Positions 33,548-42,366 of a DNA stretch of 64,000 nt are shown in pieces. The first letter of the stretch is position 1. Every line of letters starts with the position of its first letter. Made by a program: the position numbers and the translations under genes. The notes beneath the pieces were generated by a model that was not told the origin of the DNA, ran no database searches, and saw only the letters and a list, made by a program, of their open reading frames with translations. Source of the stretch: Bariatricus massiliensis (lineage in GTDB: Bacteria; Bacillota; Clostridia; Lachnospirales; Lachnospiraceae); contig NZ_LT574838.1 of NCBI RefSeq assembly GCF_900086725.1, forward strand, positions 124,001 through 188,000, read 5' to 3'.

Positions 33548-34903
33548 ATGTCAGATACATCAAAAGAAAACAAAATGGGCGTTATGCCCATTCCCAAATT
33601 ACTAATTACTATGTCACTGCCCATGATTATTTCCATGCTTGTTCAAGCGCTTTACAACATCGTCGACAGCATGTTCGTGGCCAAACTCAACGAGGAGGCC
33701 CTCACTGCCGTCTCCCTTGCCTTTCCCATCCAGAACCTTATGATCGCGGTCGCGGCCGGGACAGGTGTGGGCATCAATGCCCTTCTCTCCAGAAATCTAG
33801 GGGAAAGACGGTTCGACGACGCCAATCTGGCAGCGAAAAACGGCCTGTTCTTAGGATTCATAAGCTCTGTCGTCTTTGCCATAGTAGGCGGTGCCAGCGC
33901 AGGCTTTTTCTTCCGTGTACAGACTGACAATCCACTCATTGTCACTTATGGTACCCAGTACATGCAGATTGTCACCATTCTTTCCATCGGTATTTTTATG
34001 CAGATTATGACGGAGCGCCTTCTGCAGGCTACAGGGAAAACATTCTATACTATGATTACGCAGGGTCTGGGCGCCGTCATCAACATTATTCTTGATCCGA
34101 TTCTGATTTTCGGCCTATTTGGTTTCCCCCGCCTTGAGGTCGCCGGCGCCGCCTGGGCCACCGTTATCGGACAGATAATCGCCTTTTTGCTCGGCGTCTA
34201 CTACAATGTAGTCAAAAACAAAGAATTGAATCTAAACATGAAGGGCTTCCGCCCCAACGGTAAAATCATAGCGGATATCTACAAGGTCGGAGTACCTTCC
34301 ATTATCATGCAGTCCATCGGCTCTGTGATGACTTTCGGCATGAACAAAATTCTGCTGATGTTCTCATCCACAGCGGCCGCCGTCTTCGGCATCTACTTCA
34401 AACTGCAGAGCTTTATCTTCATGCCCATATTCGGCCTGAACAACGGTATGATACCTATCATCGCCTACAACTACGGAGCACGCCAGAAAAAGAGAATTAT
34501 GCAGACCATACGGCTGAGCGTAGCTATCGCCATGGGCATCATGGCAGTCGGCCTTGCCGTGTTCCAGCTCAAAACCGCTTCTATGCTCAATATTTTTGAT
34601 GCTTCTGAGCATATGCTGGAAATCGGAATCCCGGCGCTTCGCATCATCAGCCTCAGTTTCATCTTCGCCGGCTTCTGCATCATTGTAGGCTCCGTTTTCC
34701 AAGCCCTCGGCAACGGTGTATACAGCCTGATCATCTCTGTCGCGAGGCAGCTTCTTGTCATACTTCCGGTTGCCTACGCGTTCGCGTCGCTTTTCGGGCT
34801 CCACATGGTCTGGTGGGCTATCCCCATAGCGGAACTTGTATCGCTGACGCTTTCTGCACTGTTGCTGCGCCGGATATACAGGTTAAAAATCAAAAATCTA
34901 TAA
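33548..34903 (+). CDS. MATE-family efflux transporter
   Basis: The 451-residue membrane protein has twelve predicted helices in two halves. Family segments include KLLITMSLPMIISMLVQALYNIVDS at the N-terminus (shown in part), GAGTGVGINALLSRNLG-like AAGTGVGINALLSR, and the second-half counterpart VGVPSIIMQSIGSVMTFGMN. It exports organic cations or metabolites using a Na+ or H+ gradient; substrates are unknown. AGGAGGAAGTT precedes the ATG. It is monocistronic and ends at a terminator that overlaps the convergent flavin reductase gene. Confidence 0.93.
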   Translation: MSDTSKENKMGVMPIPKLLITMSLPMIISMLVQALYNIVDSMFVAKLNEEALTAVSLAFPIQNLMIAVAAGTGVGINALLSRNLGERRFDDANLAAKNGLFLGFISSVVFAIVGGASAGFFFRVQTDNPLIVTYGTQYMQIVTILSIGIFMQIMTERLLQATGKTFYTMITQGLGAVINIILDPILIFGLFGFPRLEVAGAAWATVIGQIIAFLLGVYYNVVKNKELNLNMKGFRPNGKIIADIYKVGVPSIIMQSIGSVMTFGMNKILLMFSSTAAAVFGIYFKLQSFIFMPIFGLNNGMIPIIAYNYGARQKKRIMQTIRLSVAIAMGIMAVGLAVFQLKTASMLNIFDASEHMLEIGIPALRIISLSFIFAGFCIIVGSVFQALGNGVYSLIISVARQLLVILPVAYAFASLFGLHMVWWAIPIAELVSLTLSALLLRRIYRLKIKNL

Positions 34904-34909
34904 AAGAAA

Positions 34910-34946
34910 AAAGCGGGACTGCTTTCATCGCAGTCCCGCCTTTTTC
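34910..34946. terminator. Terminator of the MATE gene overlapping the flavin reductase 3' end
   Basis: AAAGCGGGACTGC and GCAGTCCCGC (34930-34939) form a 10-13-bp stem with a 7-nt loop and a T-rich tail on the plus strand. The stop codon of the convergent flavin reductase gene (34925-34927) lies in the loop, so half the hairpin is coding for that gene. Confidence 0.88.
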
Positions 34947-35512
34947 TTTTTCGCCTTTTTCACGCTATATCCGAAGCTTCCGAGAAGCTGTCCCAAACTG
35001 AAATACTGTCCGTGTACATAGACAATGGGGTCTGTTTTCTCCAGCGCGAATCTGTTCCTGTCATCCAGATAACGGTCATCCACATGTACCGCCAGAACTT
35101 CCGCCAAAAACATGTGGTGGGAGCCTAATTCTTCCACCTTCACAACACGGCATTCGATATTCACCGGGCTCTCTCCTATCAGAGGAGCCTTCACAAAATC
35201 TGCGCTCTCTTTCGTCAGCTTCATCTCTGCAAACTTATCCACCTCGCGCCCGGACTTTACTCCACAGTAATCGGTGGCAAATGCCAGCTTTTCCGTGGTC
35301 AGGTTGATAACAAATTCCTTTGTATCCCGAATCATTTCATAAGAATATCTCTCCGGTCTCACAGAAATAGATACCATGGGAGGGTTCGTGCAGATTGTCC
35401 CCGCCCAAGCCACGGTAATAATATTAGCCCTTCCTTCCCTGTCCGCCGCGCTCACCATTACGGCTGGCAGAGGATACAGCATATTTCCTGCTTTCCAAGT
35501 CTCTTTCGCCAT
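34925..35512 (-). CDS. Flavin reductase family protein
   Basis: The 195-residue protein matches the FMN-binding split-barrel flavoprotein family (DIM6/NTAB). Features are PLPAVMVSAADREGRANIITVAWAG-type N-terminus (about residues 14-38), the FMN phosphate-binding TNPPMVSISVRPERYS (about 42-57), and FVINL near residue 68. It probably uses NAD(P)H to reduce flavin for a partner oxygenase or acts in redox balance; the partner is unknown. A lysine-rich C-terminus (VKKAKKKKAGLR) coincides with the overlapping terminator of the MATE gene. It lies 43 nt downstream of the pyrophosphatase gene. Confidence 0.9.
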   Translation of the reverse strand: MAKETWKAGNMLYPLPAVMVSAADREGRANIITVAWAGTICTNPPMVSISVRPERYSYEMIRDTKEFVINLTTEKLAFATDYCGVKSGREVDKFAEMKLTKESADFVKAPLIGESPVNIECRVVKVEELGSHHMFLAEVLAVHVDDRYLDDRNRFALEKTDPIVYVHGQYFSLGQLLGSFGYSVKKAKKKKAGLR

Positions 35513-35555
35513 CTGTCTTTCTCCTGTCTGTCATTAAGCCGTCCCATACAGGCTT

Positions 35556-37208
35556 TTATTTCTGCTGAAGATAACTTACGAGTGTAGGTATCAACTGTTT
35601 CTTTCGGGAAACAACGCCCTTTAACAAGATATGCCCGGTATCCTCCGGCAGTTCATAAGCCTCCAGCATTCTCGCTCTTGCCCCGTCTCCGCAGCACATG
35701 AGTTCCGTAGATTCCTCCAAAATATTGGTCAGCATAAAGAATACCATATCCAGACGCTGCATATTTCTGGCCTCATTCAGATACGGCTCCATCCGCTCCC
35801 GGACCTCGTCCAGCTCGTCCTGATTCATTGATGTAATCTGTCCTACGCCGAAAGCAATCCCATTGGCGTTGAACACTTTGAAATCCTGAAAGCAGATTTC
35901 CTCTGCGTTCTTTCCCCGCAGGTTGCTGCCCGCGTTGAACATCTGTCCCGCATATGTTTCCATATCGATGCCCGCGATCTGGGCCAGCGCTTCTGCCGCC
36001 GCCTGATCTACCATGGTGCAGGTAGGTGAGCGGAACAAAAGTGTATCGGAAATAATCGCGGAGCACAAAAGCCCTGCTGTCGTCTTGTCAACCTGAATAC
36101 CGTTCTCCTGATACATCTGGTAAATAATCGTGGCTGTACAGCCCACCGGCTGATTACGGAAAAATACGGGCCCGATTGTCTCCATGCTGCCCAGTCTGTG
36201 GTGGTCGATAATCTCAAGAATCTCTGCCTCTTCAATTCCGTCCACAGCCTGTGATTTCTCATTGTGGTCCACCAGTATCACCTGCTTTTTACGGGAGCCC
36301 ATCAATCTTCTGCGGGAAATAAACCCATAAAAACGGCCCTTTTTATCAATGACCGGGAAATCACGGTATTTCTTCTTTGCCATGACCTCCTTGACGTCCT
36401 CCACATAATCATTCAGACGGAATGTCTCCAGATTCTCCTTACTCATAAAATACTTGACCGGAATACTCTGATTGATGAGTCTGGCCGCAGTAAACGTGTC
36501 GTGCGGCGTGCTGATGACCACAATGTCGCGCTCCGCCGCCAGTTTTTTGATGGTCTTCGATATCTCAGAGCCTTGACAGATGACCAGACAGCTTGCGTCC
36601 ATCTCTATGGCGCAGAGCTGGGACTCATACCGGTTTCCCAAGATGACCAGATCATCCTTCTCGATAAAATTCTCCATCAATTCCGGGCTTGAGGCCGCGA
36701 TTACCACTTTCCCGTTCAGGAAATACCCATGCTCATTTCCCGATATGATAGTGCCGTCCAATGTGTTCACAATATTGCGGTACTGTGTGCGTGCCGTCGC
36801 AAGAATTCTGCTGTCGTAAACTTCCATGTAGGAAGTCGCGATATCTCCAATTGTAATCAGGCCTTCCAGCTGGCTGTTTCTCGTTATCGGCATCGTTTTA
36901 ATGTTCATCTCTTTCATGATGGACCATGCCTCTTTGATAGAAACATGTCCCATAATCCCCTCAATCTGCCTGATATCCATATCCTTCACTTGAAGATGGA
37001 CATCATTCAAATATCCGGGAGACTCCACCCCGAAACGCTCTAATACATACTCCGTCTCGCTGTTTAATTCTCCTGCCCGCTTCGCCACATACTCCTCCCC
37101 GGTTATCTGCCGTTTTAGGTTGGCGTAAGCAATCGCAGAACAAATAGAATCCGTATCCGGATTCTTATGTCCTACTACGTAGGTCTTTCTTGTTTTCCTC
37201 TTTTCCAT
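35556..37208 (-). CDS. Manganese-dependent inorganic pyrophosphatase with CBS and DRTGG domains
   Basis: The enzyme hydrolyses pyrophosphate to drive biosynthesis. The 550-residue protein is a family II (DHH/DHHA2) pyrophosphatase. Its N-terminal GHKNPDTDSICSAIAYA (about residues 12-28) and later DHNE and IDHHRLG hold the Mn ligands. A regulatory insert between about residues 70 and 300 contains two CBS motifs and a DRTGG domain. Such inserts bind AMP/ADP as inhibitors and ATP or diadenosine polyphosphates as activators. The start at 37208 follows GAGGGAGAG; a longer frame adds 21 residues without a site. Confidence 0.92.
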   Translation of the reverse strand: MEKRKTRKTYVVGHKNPDTDSICSAIAYANLKRQITGEEYVAKRAGELNSETEYVLERFGVESPGYLNDVHLQVKDMDIRQIEGIMGHVSIKEAWSIMKEMNIKTMPITRNSQLEGLITIGDIATSYMEVYDSRILATARTQYRNIVNTLDGTIISGNEHGYFLNGKVVIAASSPELMENFIEKDDLVILGNRYESQLCAIEMDASCLVICQGSEISKTIKKLAAERDIVVISTPHDTFTAARLINQSIPVKYFMSKENLETFRLNDYVEDVKEVMAKKKYRDFPVIDKKGRFYGFISRRRLMGSRKKQVILVDHNEKSQAVDGIEEAEILEIIDHHRLGSMETIGPVFFRNQPVGCTATIIYQMYQENGIQVDKTTAGLLCSAIISDTLLFRSPTCTMVDQAAAEALAQIAGIDMETYAGQMFNAGSNLRGKNAEEICFQDFKVFNANGIAFGVGQITSMNQDELDEVRERMEPYLNEARNMQRLDMVFFMLTNILEESTELMCCGDGARARMLEAYELPEDTGHILLKGVVSRKKQLIPTLVSYLQQK

Positions 37209-37346
37209 AGCTCTCCCTCGTTTTGTTTCTTTCTCTATTGTCAGAATGCCATTTTTTGCAACTTTCGTCAACCGTATTTCTAAAAACTCTTGTATTTTCG
37301 CAAAAACAGTGAGCCGTTTCTCCTTCCTATTCCTTTGATTATATGA

Positions 37347-37352
37347 TATAAT
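37347..37352 (+). promoter_or_regulatory. -10 element upstream of the S1-domain gene
   Basis: A perfect TATAAT sits about 100 nt before the start codon, but the -35 region (TTCCTA at 17 nt) is poor. The following leader can form a small hairpin (CCCGG/CCGGG around 37390-37412). Confidence 0.4.
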
Positions 37353-37452
37353 AACTACAGAGTGCGAAGTATATCATTGCACATGGCTCCCGGCGCTGCA
37401 TATGTGTCCGGGGCATCAGTAAACATAATTTATTACAATCAGAGGTGCAAAA

Positions 37453-38130
37453 ATGGACAACGAACAGTTACAGGGAACTACAGAAACAATGGCAGATTAC
37501 GAAGAGCATTTCGATGATGCCAATCCATGGAACAGAGTAATCGACTATATGGAAAAAGGAACTGTCCTTCCGGTCAAAGTGGAAGGCGTAGTCAACGGCG
37601 GAGTCATCGCCATGGTAGAGGGTATCCGGGGATTTATTCCTGCCTCCCGCCTTTCTTTATCCTATATCGAAGATTTGGAAAGTTATCTTTTAGCAGATAT
37701 CGAAGTGAAAGTTATCGAAGCCGATCAGGCCAACAACCGCTTGATTTTATCTGCCAGAGAGATTCTCAAAGCAAACGAGAAGAAAGCGAAAGAAGAGCTT
37801 CTCTCCTCCGTACAGGTCGGCACTGTTCTTACAGGAACGGTAGAATCTATCCAGACTTACGGCGCTTTCATCCGTCTGGAGAACGGGCTCTCCGGTCTGG
37901 TTCACATCTCCCAGATCAGCACAGAGCGAATCAAGACACCGGAGCAAGTATTGAAAATAGGCGATGAAGTCAATGTCAAAGTTATCGGCATCAAGGACGG
38001 TAAAATCAGCCTGAGCATGAAAGCTTTAATGGAAGCTAAAAAAGAAGAAGAGGAAATCCATGTTGAGATTCCAAAGGCAGAAAATATTGGAACCAGCTTG
38101 GGTGACTTATTCAAGAACATCAAATTGTAA
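37453..38130 (+). CDS. S1 RNA-binding domain protein
   Basis: The 225-residue protein has two S1 domains: about residues 35-103 (VLPVKVEGVVNGGVIAMVEG, GFIPASRLS) and about 122-190 (VGTVLTGTVESIQTYGAFI, GLSGLVHISQIS, GDEVNVKVIGIKDGKISLSMKA). A charged tail follows. It resembles short clostridial S1-like proteins, far smaller than six-domain Escherichia coli S1. It probably binds mRNA or 30S subunits to aid translation. It is monocistronic between its own leader and a strong terminator. Confidence 0.9.
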   Translation: MDNEQLQGTTETMADYEEHFDDANPWNRVIDYMEKGTVLPVKVEGVVNGGVIAMVEGIRGFIPASRLSLSYIEDLESYLLADIEVKVIEADQANNRLILSAREILKANEKKAKEELLSSVQVGTVLTGTVESIQTYGAFIRLENGLSGLVHISQISTERIKTPEQVLKIGDEVNVKVIGIKDGKISLSMKALMEAKKEEEEIHVEIPKAENIGTSLGDLFKNIKL

Positions 38131-38162
38131 TTTTCTCCTCCAAGTCAGGCTCATGCTATAAG

Positions 38163-38207
38163 AAAACAGCCGCGGGTAACATTTTTTGTTATCAGCGGCT
38201 GTTTTTT
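38163..38207. terminator. Bidirectional terminator between the S1 gene and locus A
   Basis: AAAACAGCCGC (38163-38173) pairs with GCGGCTGTTTT (38195-38205); an inner TAACA/TGTTA pairing extends the stem. T-runs lie on both sides. It ends both the S1 gene and the acid-sugar operon read from the right. Confidence 0.92.
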
Positions 38208-38209
38208 GT

Positions 38210-38236
38210 AACATAGGGTATTTGTCTACTTTGTTC
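38210..38236 (-). repeat. Pre-terminator motif, copy 2, split form
   Basis: Read on the minus strand, GAACAAAGT and CCCTATGTT (the two arms of the motif at 27430-27448) flank a 9-nt insert. It starts 14 nt after the DeoR stop and ends next to the terminator stem. Confidence 0.6.
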
Positions 38237-38250
38237 TAGAGCCGATTCGC

Positions 38251-39018
38251 TCAGGCCACAATCAGCGGCACTTTGTATTCTTTTGCCAGCTCCGCGGTGC
38301 TCAGCGGCAGTTCCCTGTCGGTAATGATCTGGTCGACGGCGTCTATCGGGCAGATGACCGAAAGATAGCCGCCGCTGAATTTACTGCTGTCCGCAAGCAC
38401 ATAGACTTTCTCCGTGGCTTTGAGTATCGCCTGCTTCATCTGCATCTGGGGCGTAGCTATGGAAGTGAGGCCGGCTTTAAAATTAATCCCATGGGCTCCG
38501 ATAAAGGCTTTATCTACATGAAATTCTTTCATGTGCTCCACCGCTTCTTCCCCCATAGTCGAGGCGATATATCCGCCCACATATCCCCCTACCATATATA
38601 ACTCTACATGTTTGACTCCGGCCAGTTCATTTCCTGCCAGCAGGGAATTGGTGACCACCGCAAGGCGTTTCTGGGGATGTTCTTTGATGTATTCTGCCAG
38701 ATAAAAGCTAGTGGACGCATCGTCAATAATAATGGTGTCCCTTTCCTCGATGAGTTCATATGCCTTTGCAGCTATCTGTTTTTTGCGCTCCATGTTTCTC
38801 ATCAGGCTTTCGGATACATATGGATAGGGCGCCTCTGTCTTACTCTGATATCTGACCGCACCCCCGTGTGTCCGCATGAGCAGTCCTTCCCCGTCCATTT
38901 TTTTGATGTCATTTCTTATAGTGACTTCCGAACAGCCATATTCCCTGCTGATTTCAGCCACTTTTATTTTCCCCTTATCCTCAAGTTCCTTTAAAATAAA
39001 CTTCCATCTTTCCTGCAC
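38251..39018 (-). CDS. DeoR-family transcriptional regulator of locus A
   Basis: The 255-residue protein has an N-terminal DeoR HTH (about residues 5-58: KGKIKVAEISREYGCSEVTI, GLLMRTHGGAV) and a C-terminal sugar-phosphate-sensing domain (about 75-235: IIIDDASTSFYLAEYI, AVVTNSLLAGNEL, VDKAFIGAHGI). Such proteins usually repress sugar operons and release DNA on binding a phosphorylated intermediate. The start is probably GTG at 39018 with AGGGGGG 6 nt upstream. It is the last gene of locus A. The TTTCGT repeats around the operon promoter (46877-46919 and 47054-47069) are its likely binding sites. Confidence 0.9.
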   Translation of the reverse strand: MQERWKFILKELEDKGKIKVAEISREYGCSEVTIRNDIKKMDGEGLLMRTHGGAVRYQSKTEAPYPYVSESLMRNMERKKQIAAKAYELIEERDTIIIDDASTSFYLAEYIKEHPQKRLAVVTNSLLAGNELAGVKHVELYMVGGYVGGYIASTMGEEAVEHMKEFHVDKAFIGAHGINFKAGLTSIATPQMQMKQAILKATEKVYVLADSSKFSGGYLSVICPIDAVDQIITDRELPLSTAELAKEYKVPLIVA

Positions 39019-39054
39019 ACGCTTCCCCCCTTGCAAAGCTGATATCCCATTGCC

Positions 39055-40404
39055 TCAAATCTGCCGGGCCGCTTCTCTGAATAGCCTTGTCACGATATCA
39101 CAGGCTGTATTGTCGTTCCCTGTGAGGCCGCCTTTCCCTACTACCGGCAGACCGTCATAGGGGCTTCCTACCAGCCGTCCCACGTCCGTCTGCGGTATCA
39201 CATAGTCCATCACTTCAATGCACTCTACGCCCAACTGGTAGCACACGTTCACCATCGTGTCCCCTCCCGTCGTGTAGAGCCCCGCGATCCGCTCTCTTCC
39301 TACGATCTCCAGCACTTGGGCGATGATCATGCCCAGACCCGCATTGATCCGGTCCGCGCTCATGCCCCCTGCATAGTGGCGCTTCGCGTCCTCCTCATCC
39401 AGATTCAGCAGCTCCCCGTGGAGCGCCGTCTCGAACAGGATGGCGCGGGGCTGCTCCCCTGACTTCAGGAGTTCCACCGCCTTATGTACCGCGCGGTATA
39501 CTTCATCCAGCGCCTCGTCCCCGCCCTCGATCAGCGGCAGCGGCTCTACGCTGATGCGCACATGCCTTGCGTCCTCGCACAGGATGCCCATCTGCTTCTT
39601 TGTCACCGGGGTGGCGCTCCCCGCCGCGATCAGCACGGTCTTTCCCGCCTCATCTGCCTCGGGAGGCAGGTTCGGCTCCTCCTTCTGGATCAGGTCCCGG
39701 TAATAGGCCATCTTTGCAGTAAAGGGGCCCGGGTCCACGGTCACCACATTCCAGTTCAGGGAAATGCAGGCCTGTGCGATGTTCTCCACATCCTCCAGCG
39801 TGATGCCGTCCACCACGATGACCTCACAGCCTGCCCCACGCTGCTCTTTCAGCGCTTCCCGGATGGCCTCATCCCCTGCCAGCACCTTATCCAAGGCCAC
39901 CAGCCCTACCTTCCTTCTCGTCTGCCCGGACAGCAGGCGGGGGATATAGTTCTCCTTCACCGGAGTGCGCACGTCCTTCGCCACCGGCGTGTTGATCAGC
40001 GCCACGCCGTCTATCACGGAATAGCCCCCGACCAGTATCCGCCGGGACTGGGGCATGGCCGGCACTACCACCGCCACCGTCCCCTCCGGCAGCTGGTCCA
40101 GCATGGCGTCTATCTCCACGCCCACACCGCCCCGCAGGGTCGTGTCGATCCGCTTCTGGAAATACTTCACGCCCATCTCTTTCAGGGCGTCCGTGGCAGC
40201 CTTCACCTTCCCATAGGCCTCATTGGCCGGGAGGGCCCGGCTGTTGCTGCTGATGAGGATGGCGTCCAGCTCCTCCACCCCTTCGCCCTTCTGGGCTGCT
40301 TCTACATTAAAAAATACTGCGGTCCTTGCCTTGCTCCGGGCGAGCAGCACCCCTGTGGTGGTCGCTCCGGTCAGGTCATCTGCTACGGAACCAATCAATG
40401 GCAT
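39055..40404 (-). CDS. Four-carbon acid sugar kinase (DUF1537), locus A
   Basis: DUF1537 kinases phosphorylate threonate, erythronate or their oxidised derivatives. The 449-residue protein has the N-terminal motif SVADDLTGATTTGVLLA (residues 6-22), TTLRGGVGVEID near residue 90, and a C-terminal ATP-binding domain with AAGSATPVTKKQM near 255, GLYTTGGDT and GKGGLTGNDN. Next to PdxA2 it probably acts as a D-threonate-type 4-kinase, as shown for a Salmonella pair. The gene is distinctly GC-rich (60-72% in lines I counted) compared with neighbours. AGGAGGTAGGGCT precedes the ATG. Confidence 0.88.
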   Translation of the reverse strand: MPLIGSVADDLTGATTTGVLLARSKARTAVFFNVEAAQKGEGVEELDAILISSNSRALPANEAYGKVKAATDALKEMGVKYFQKRIDTTLRGGVGVEIDAMLDQLPEGTVAVVVPAMPQSRRILVGGYSVIDGVALINTPVAKDVRTPVKENYIPRLLSGQTRRKVGLVALDKVLAGDEAIREALKEQRGAGCEVIVVDGITLEDVENIAQACISLNWNVVTVDPGPFTAKMAYYRDLIQKEEPNLPPEADEAGKTVLIAAGSATPVTKKQMGILCEDARHVRISVEPLPLIEGGDEALDEVYRAVHKAVELLKSGEQPRAILFETALHGELLNLDEEDAKRHYAGGMSADRINAGLGMIIAQVLEIVGRERIAGLYTTGGDTMVNVCYQLGVECIEVMDYVIPQTDVGRLVGSPYDGLPVVGKGGLTGNDNTACDIVTRLFREAARQI

Positions 40405-40417
40405 AGCCCTACCTCCT

Positions 40418-41440
40418 CTACTCTACCTTGCTCTCATGCTGCTTCGCCGCGTACTCTGCCACGACCTTTGTGGACTCGATCAGGCTCACGCAGCCCGCGA
40501 TGCCCTTGCCCGCGATATCGAAGGCAGTCCCGTGGTCCACGGAGCTGCGGATGAAGGGCAGGCCGAAGGTCAGGGTCACGGACTTCTCAAAGTCCAGTGT
40601 CTTGCAGGCGATATGCCCCTGATCGTGGTACAGGGAAAGGATGGCGTCGTACTTCCCTGATTTCCCGATATGGAACACGGAATCCGCCGGGCACGGCCCT
40701 ACGGCGTTGATCCCCATCTCCTGCGCCGCCTTCACGGCCGGCTCCAATTCGGTAATCTCCTCCGTCCCGAACAGCCCGTTGTCCCCGTTGTGGGGGTTCA
40801 GCCCGGCCACGGCGATATACGGATTCTCGATCCCCACCTTGCGCAGCTCCTTGTCGATGTTGATGACATTCTCGAGCACCACATCCTTGGTGGCATAACG
40901 GCAGGCGTCCACCAGCGACATATGGCGGCTCACGAAGAAGACCCTCAGCTTGTGGCAGGAGAACATGGTCAGCGCGTAGGGGGAGTTGGTCTGGTGCTGG
41001 TAGATCTCCGTATGCCCCGGCTCCTTGATGCCCACCAGCTTGATAGCCCCCTTGTGGATAGGCGCAGTGGATACCGCGTCCACTTTCCCTGCCATGCCAA
41101 GCTCGATGGACTTCATGATCCAGTCGATGGCCATCCGGCCGGCCAGCTCCTGCACCTGTCCCCACTGGATAGAATCCGTGTCGTATTCTCCGGTCTCCAG
41201 CACGTCCACGGTCCCGAACTCATACTTGGCCTCCGCCGGGTCTTGGATCTTGTTGTACTTCAGCTCTTTGCCGAGTACCTTGGCCGCCCGCTCCATGATG
41301 GCGATGCTCCCGATAACGAAGGGACGGCAGCATTCATGGATCTCCTGAGCCAGCATGGTGCCGACCACAATCTCCGGCCCGATGCCGGCCGGGTCCCCCA
41401 TGGTGATAGCTGTGACTGGTTTGAATCTCATTTCGCTCAT
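40418..41440 (-). CDS. PdxA2-type 4-phosphate dehydrogenase, locus A
   Basis: The 340-residue protein is a PdxA-family NAD-dependent dehydrogenase. It has MGDPAGIGPEIVV (residues 15-27), the metal-binding PGHTEIYQ near 147, GLNPHNGDNGLFG near 205, and LSLYHDQGHIACKTLDFE with VDHGTAFDIAG near 285. In catabolic loci PdxA2 oxidises threonate 4-phosphate at C3, followed by decarboxylation to dihydroxyacetone phosphate. Pairing with a DUF1537 kinase 13 nt downstream supports this over vitamin B6 synthesis. The gene shares the high GC of the kinase. Confidence 0.88.
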   Translation of the reverse strand: MSEMRFKPVTAITMGDPAGIGPEIVVGTMLAQEIHECCRPFVIGSIAIMERAAKVLGKELKYNKIQDPAEAKYEFGTVDVLETGEYDTDSIQWGQVQELAGRMAIDWIMKSIELGMAGKVDAVSTAPIHKGAIKLVGIKEPGHTEIYQHQTNSPYALTMFSCHKLRVFFVSRHMSLVDACRYATKDVVLENVINIDKELRKVGIENPYIAVAGLNPHNGDNGLFGTEEITELEPAVKAAQEMGINAVGPCPADSVFHIGKSGKYDAILSLYHDQGHIACKTLDFEKSVTLTFGLPFIRSSVDHGTAFDIAGKGIAGCVSLIESTKVVAEYAAKQHESKVE

Positions 41441-41489
41441 AGTTTACCTTATCTCCTTTATTTACTGAATATGCTTCTGAAAAGAGAAA

Positions 41490-41514
41490 TGGGACGCTGT
41501 TTTCATCCGTCCCA
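41490..41514 (-). terminator. Weak intra-operon terminator or attenuator
   Basis: On the minus strand TGGGACG and CGTCCCA form a 7-bp stem with an 11-nt loop followed by a pyrimidine-rich stretch. It lies between the lactonase and pdxA2 genes and could lower expression of the downstream kinase, dehydrogenase and regulator. Confidence 0.4.
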
Positions 41515-41528
41515 ATCCTCTGCCTTAC

Positions 41529-42350
41529 TTAATCATAGTACCCTTCCGGCGACTTGACAAGCGTGTCGAACTGCTTCCTGTCATGGCCGAACCATACTTT
41601 CGCATGTGCTGTTCTCGCGGTATTTTTAATATACTTTAAGCTTCTTCTCCAGCCTACCGTATCATAGATAACACCCGGTTCCTGCTCATTTTCATAATTT
41701 TCCGTACAATATACCGCGTCGGAAGTGATAATCACAGTTCCGGTGTTCTCCAAATCTACTTTTAGCGCGAGAACACCCCTTGCATGCCCCGGCCCCAGAT
41801 TAAGGATGGTAACTCCCGGCTGCACTTCATAATCTCCATCCCCGGGTTCCAGCAGGCGCCAGTTCATTTTATTCTTTATCCAATGATCGGTGTCCTTCCA
41901 GATATAGGAGTCCATGTATCGGTGCAGCGCGTATGCCTGTATACATGCGTTGAATTCATCTCTATGTACAATGAATTCTGCGTTGTGGAAATATTCCACA
42001 CATCCCGCATGGTCATTGTGCATGTGGGACAAAATTACCGTACCGATGTCATCCGGACTGATTCCAAGTTCTTTCAATTTATAGAGAATGTTCGACGTCT
42101 CATCCCCTTCGAAAGGCACTTGATTTTGAAACTCCACCGGCCAGCGTCCCTGCTCTCCCATGCAGTCGGGATGGCAGCCCGTATCGTAGAGAATGTAACC
42201 TTTTTCGGTCTCTATGAGAAAAGCCGGAACAGGAAATTCTACCATCTCGTTTTCACAGTGAGGGTTTTTCACTCTCGCCACATGGGACATGGAAACCACT
42301 AGATTTTTATCCAGCTTCAAGCTTCCCAGTTCAAAAACGTGTAATTTCAT
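41529..42350 (-). CDS. Metallo-beta-lactamase-fold lactonase (N-acyl homoserine lactonase family)
   Basis: The protein of about 273 residues has the dinuclear zinc motif HMHNDHAG near residue 108, an additional His in GHARGVLAL, Asp in TSDAVYC and the last His in FGHD. It matches the AiiA/AttM lactonase group. Because it lies between a sugar-binding protein and acid-sugar enzymes, hydrolysis of a sugar-acid lactone is more likely than quorum quenching; this is inferred. I chose the start MKLHVFELGSLKLDKNLVV at 42350, as in relatives; an ATG nine codons upstream, overlapping the binding-protein stop, is an alternative. Confidence 0.83.
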   Translation of the reverse strand: MKLHVFELGSLKLDKNLVVSMSHVARVKNPHCENEMVEFPVPAFLIETEKGYILYDTGCHPDCMGEQGRWPVEFQNQVPFEGDETSNILYKLKELGISPDDIGTVILSHMHNDHAGCVEYFHNAEFIVHRDEFNACIQAYALHRYMDSYIWKDTDHWIKNKMNWRLLEPGDGDYEVQPGVTILNLGPGHARGVLALKVDLENTGTVIITSDAVYCTENYENEQEPGVIYDTVGWRRSLKYIKNTARTAHAKVWFGHDRKQFDTLVKSPEGYYD

Positions 42351-42366
42351 TCTAGTCACCACTTTC

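Noticed and set aside
40418..41440. PdxA as part of the DXP-dependent vitamin B6 biosynthesis pathway (also considered for 55585-56583).
   Set aside because: No pdxB or pdxJ is present, Bacillota normally use PdxS/PdxT, and both genes sit next to DUF1537 kinases.
39484..41557. Long open frames on the plus strand opposite the locus A kinase and PdxA2 genes (39484-40554 and 40670-41557).
   Set aside because: They lie antisense to clearly conserved genes in GC-rich DNA, where stop codons are rare. They lack ribosome-binding sites and recognisable domains.
41529..42350. Quorum-quenching acyl-homoserine lactonase.
   Set aside because: The fold and motif fit, but the gene is embedded in an acid-sugar operon and Clostridia rarely depend on acyl-homoserine lactones. 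Sugar-lactone hydrolysis is more likely.
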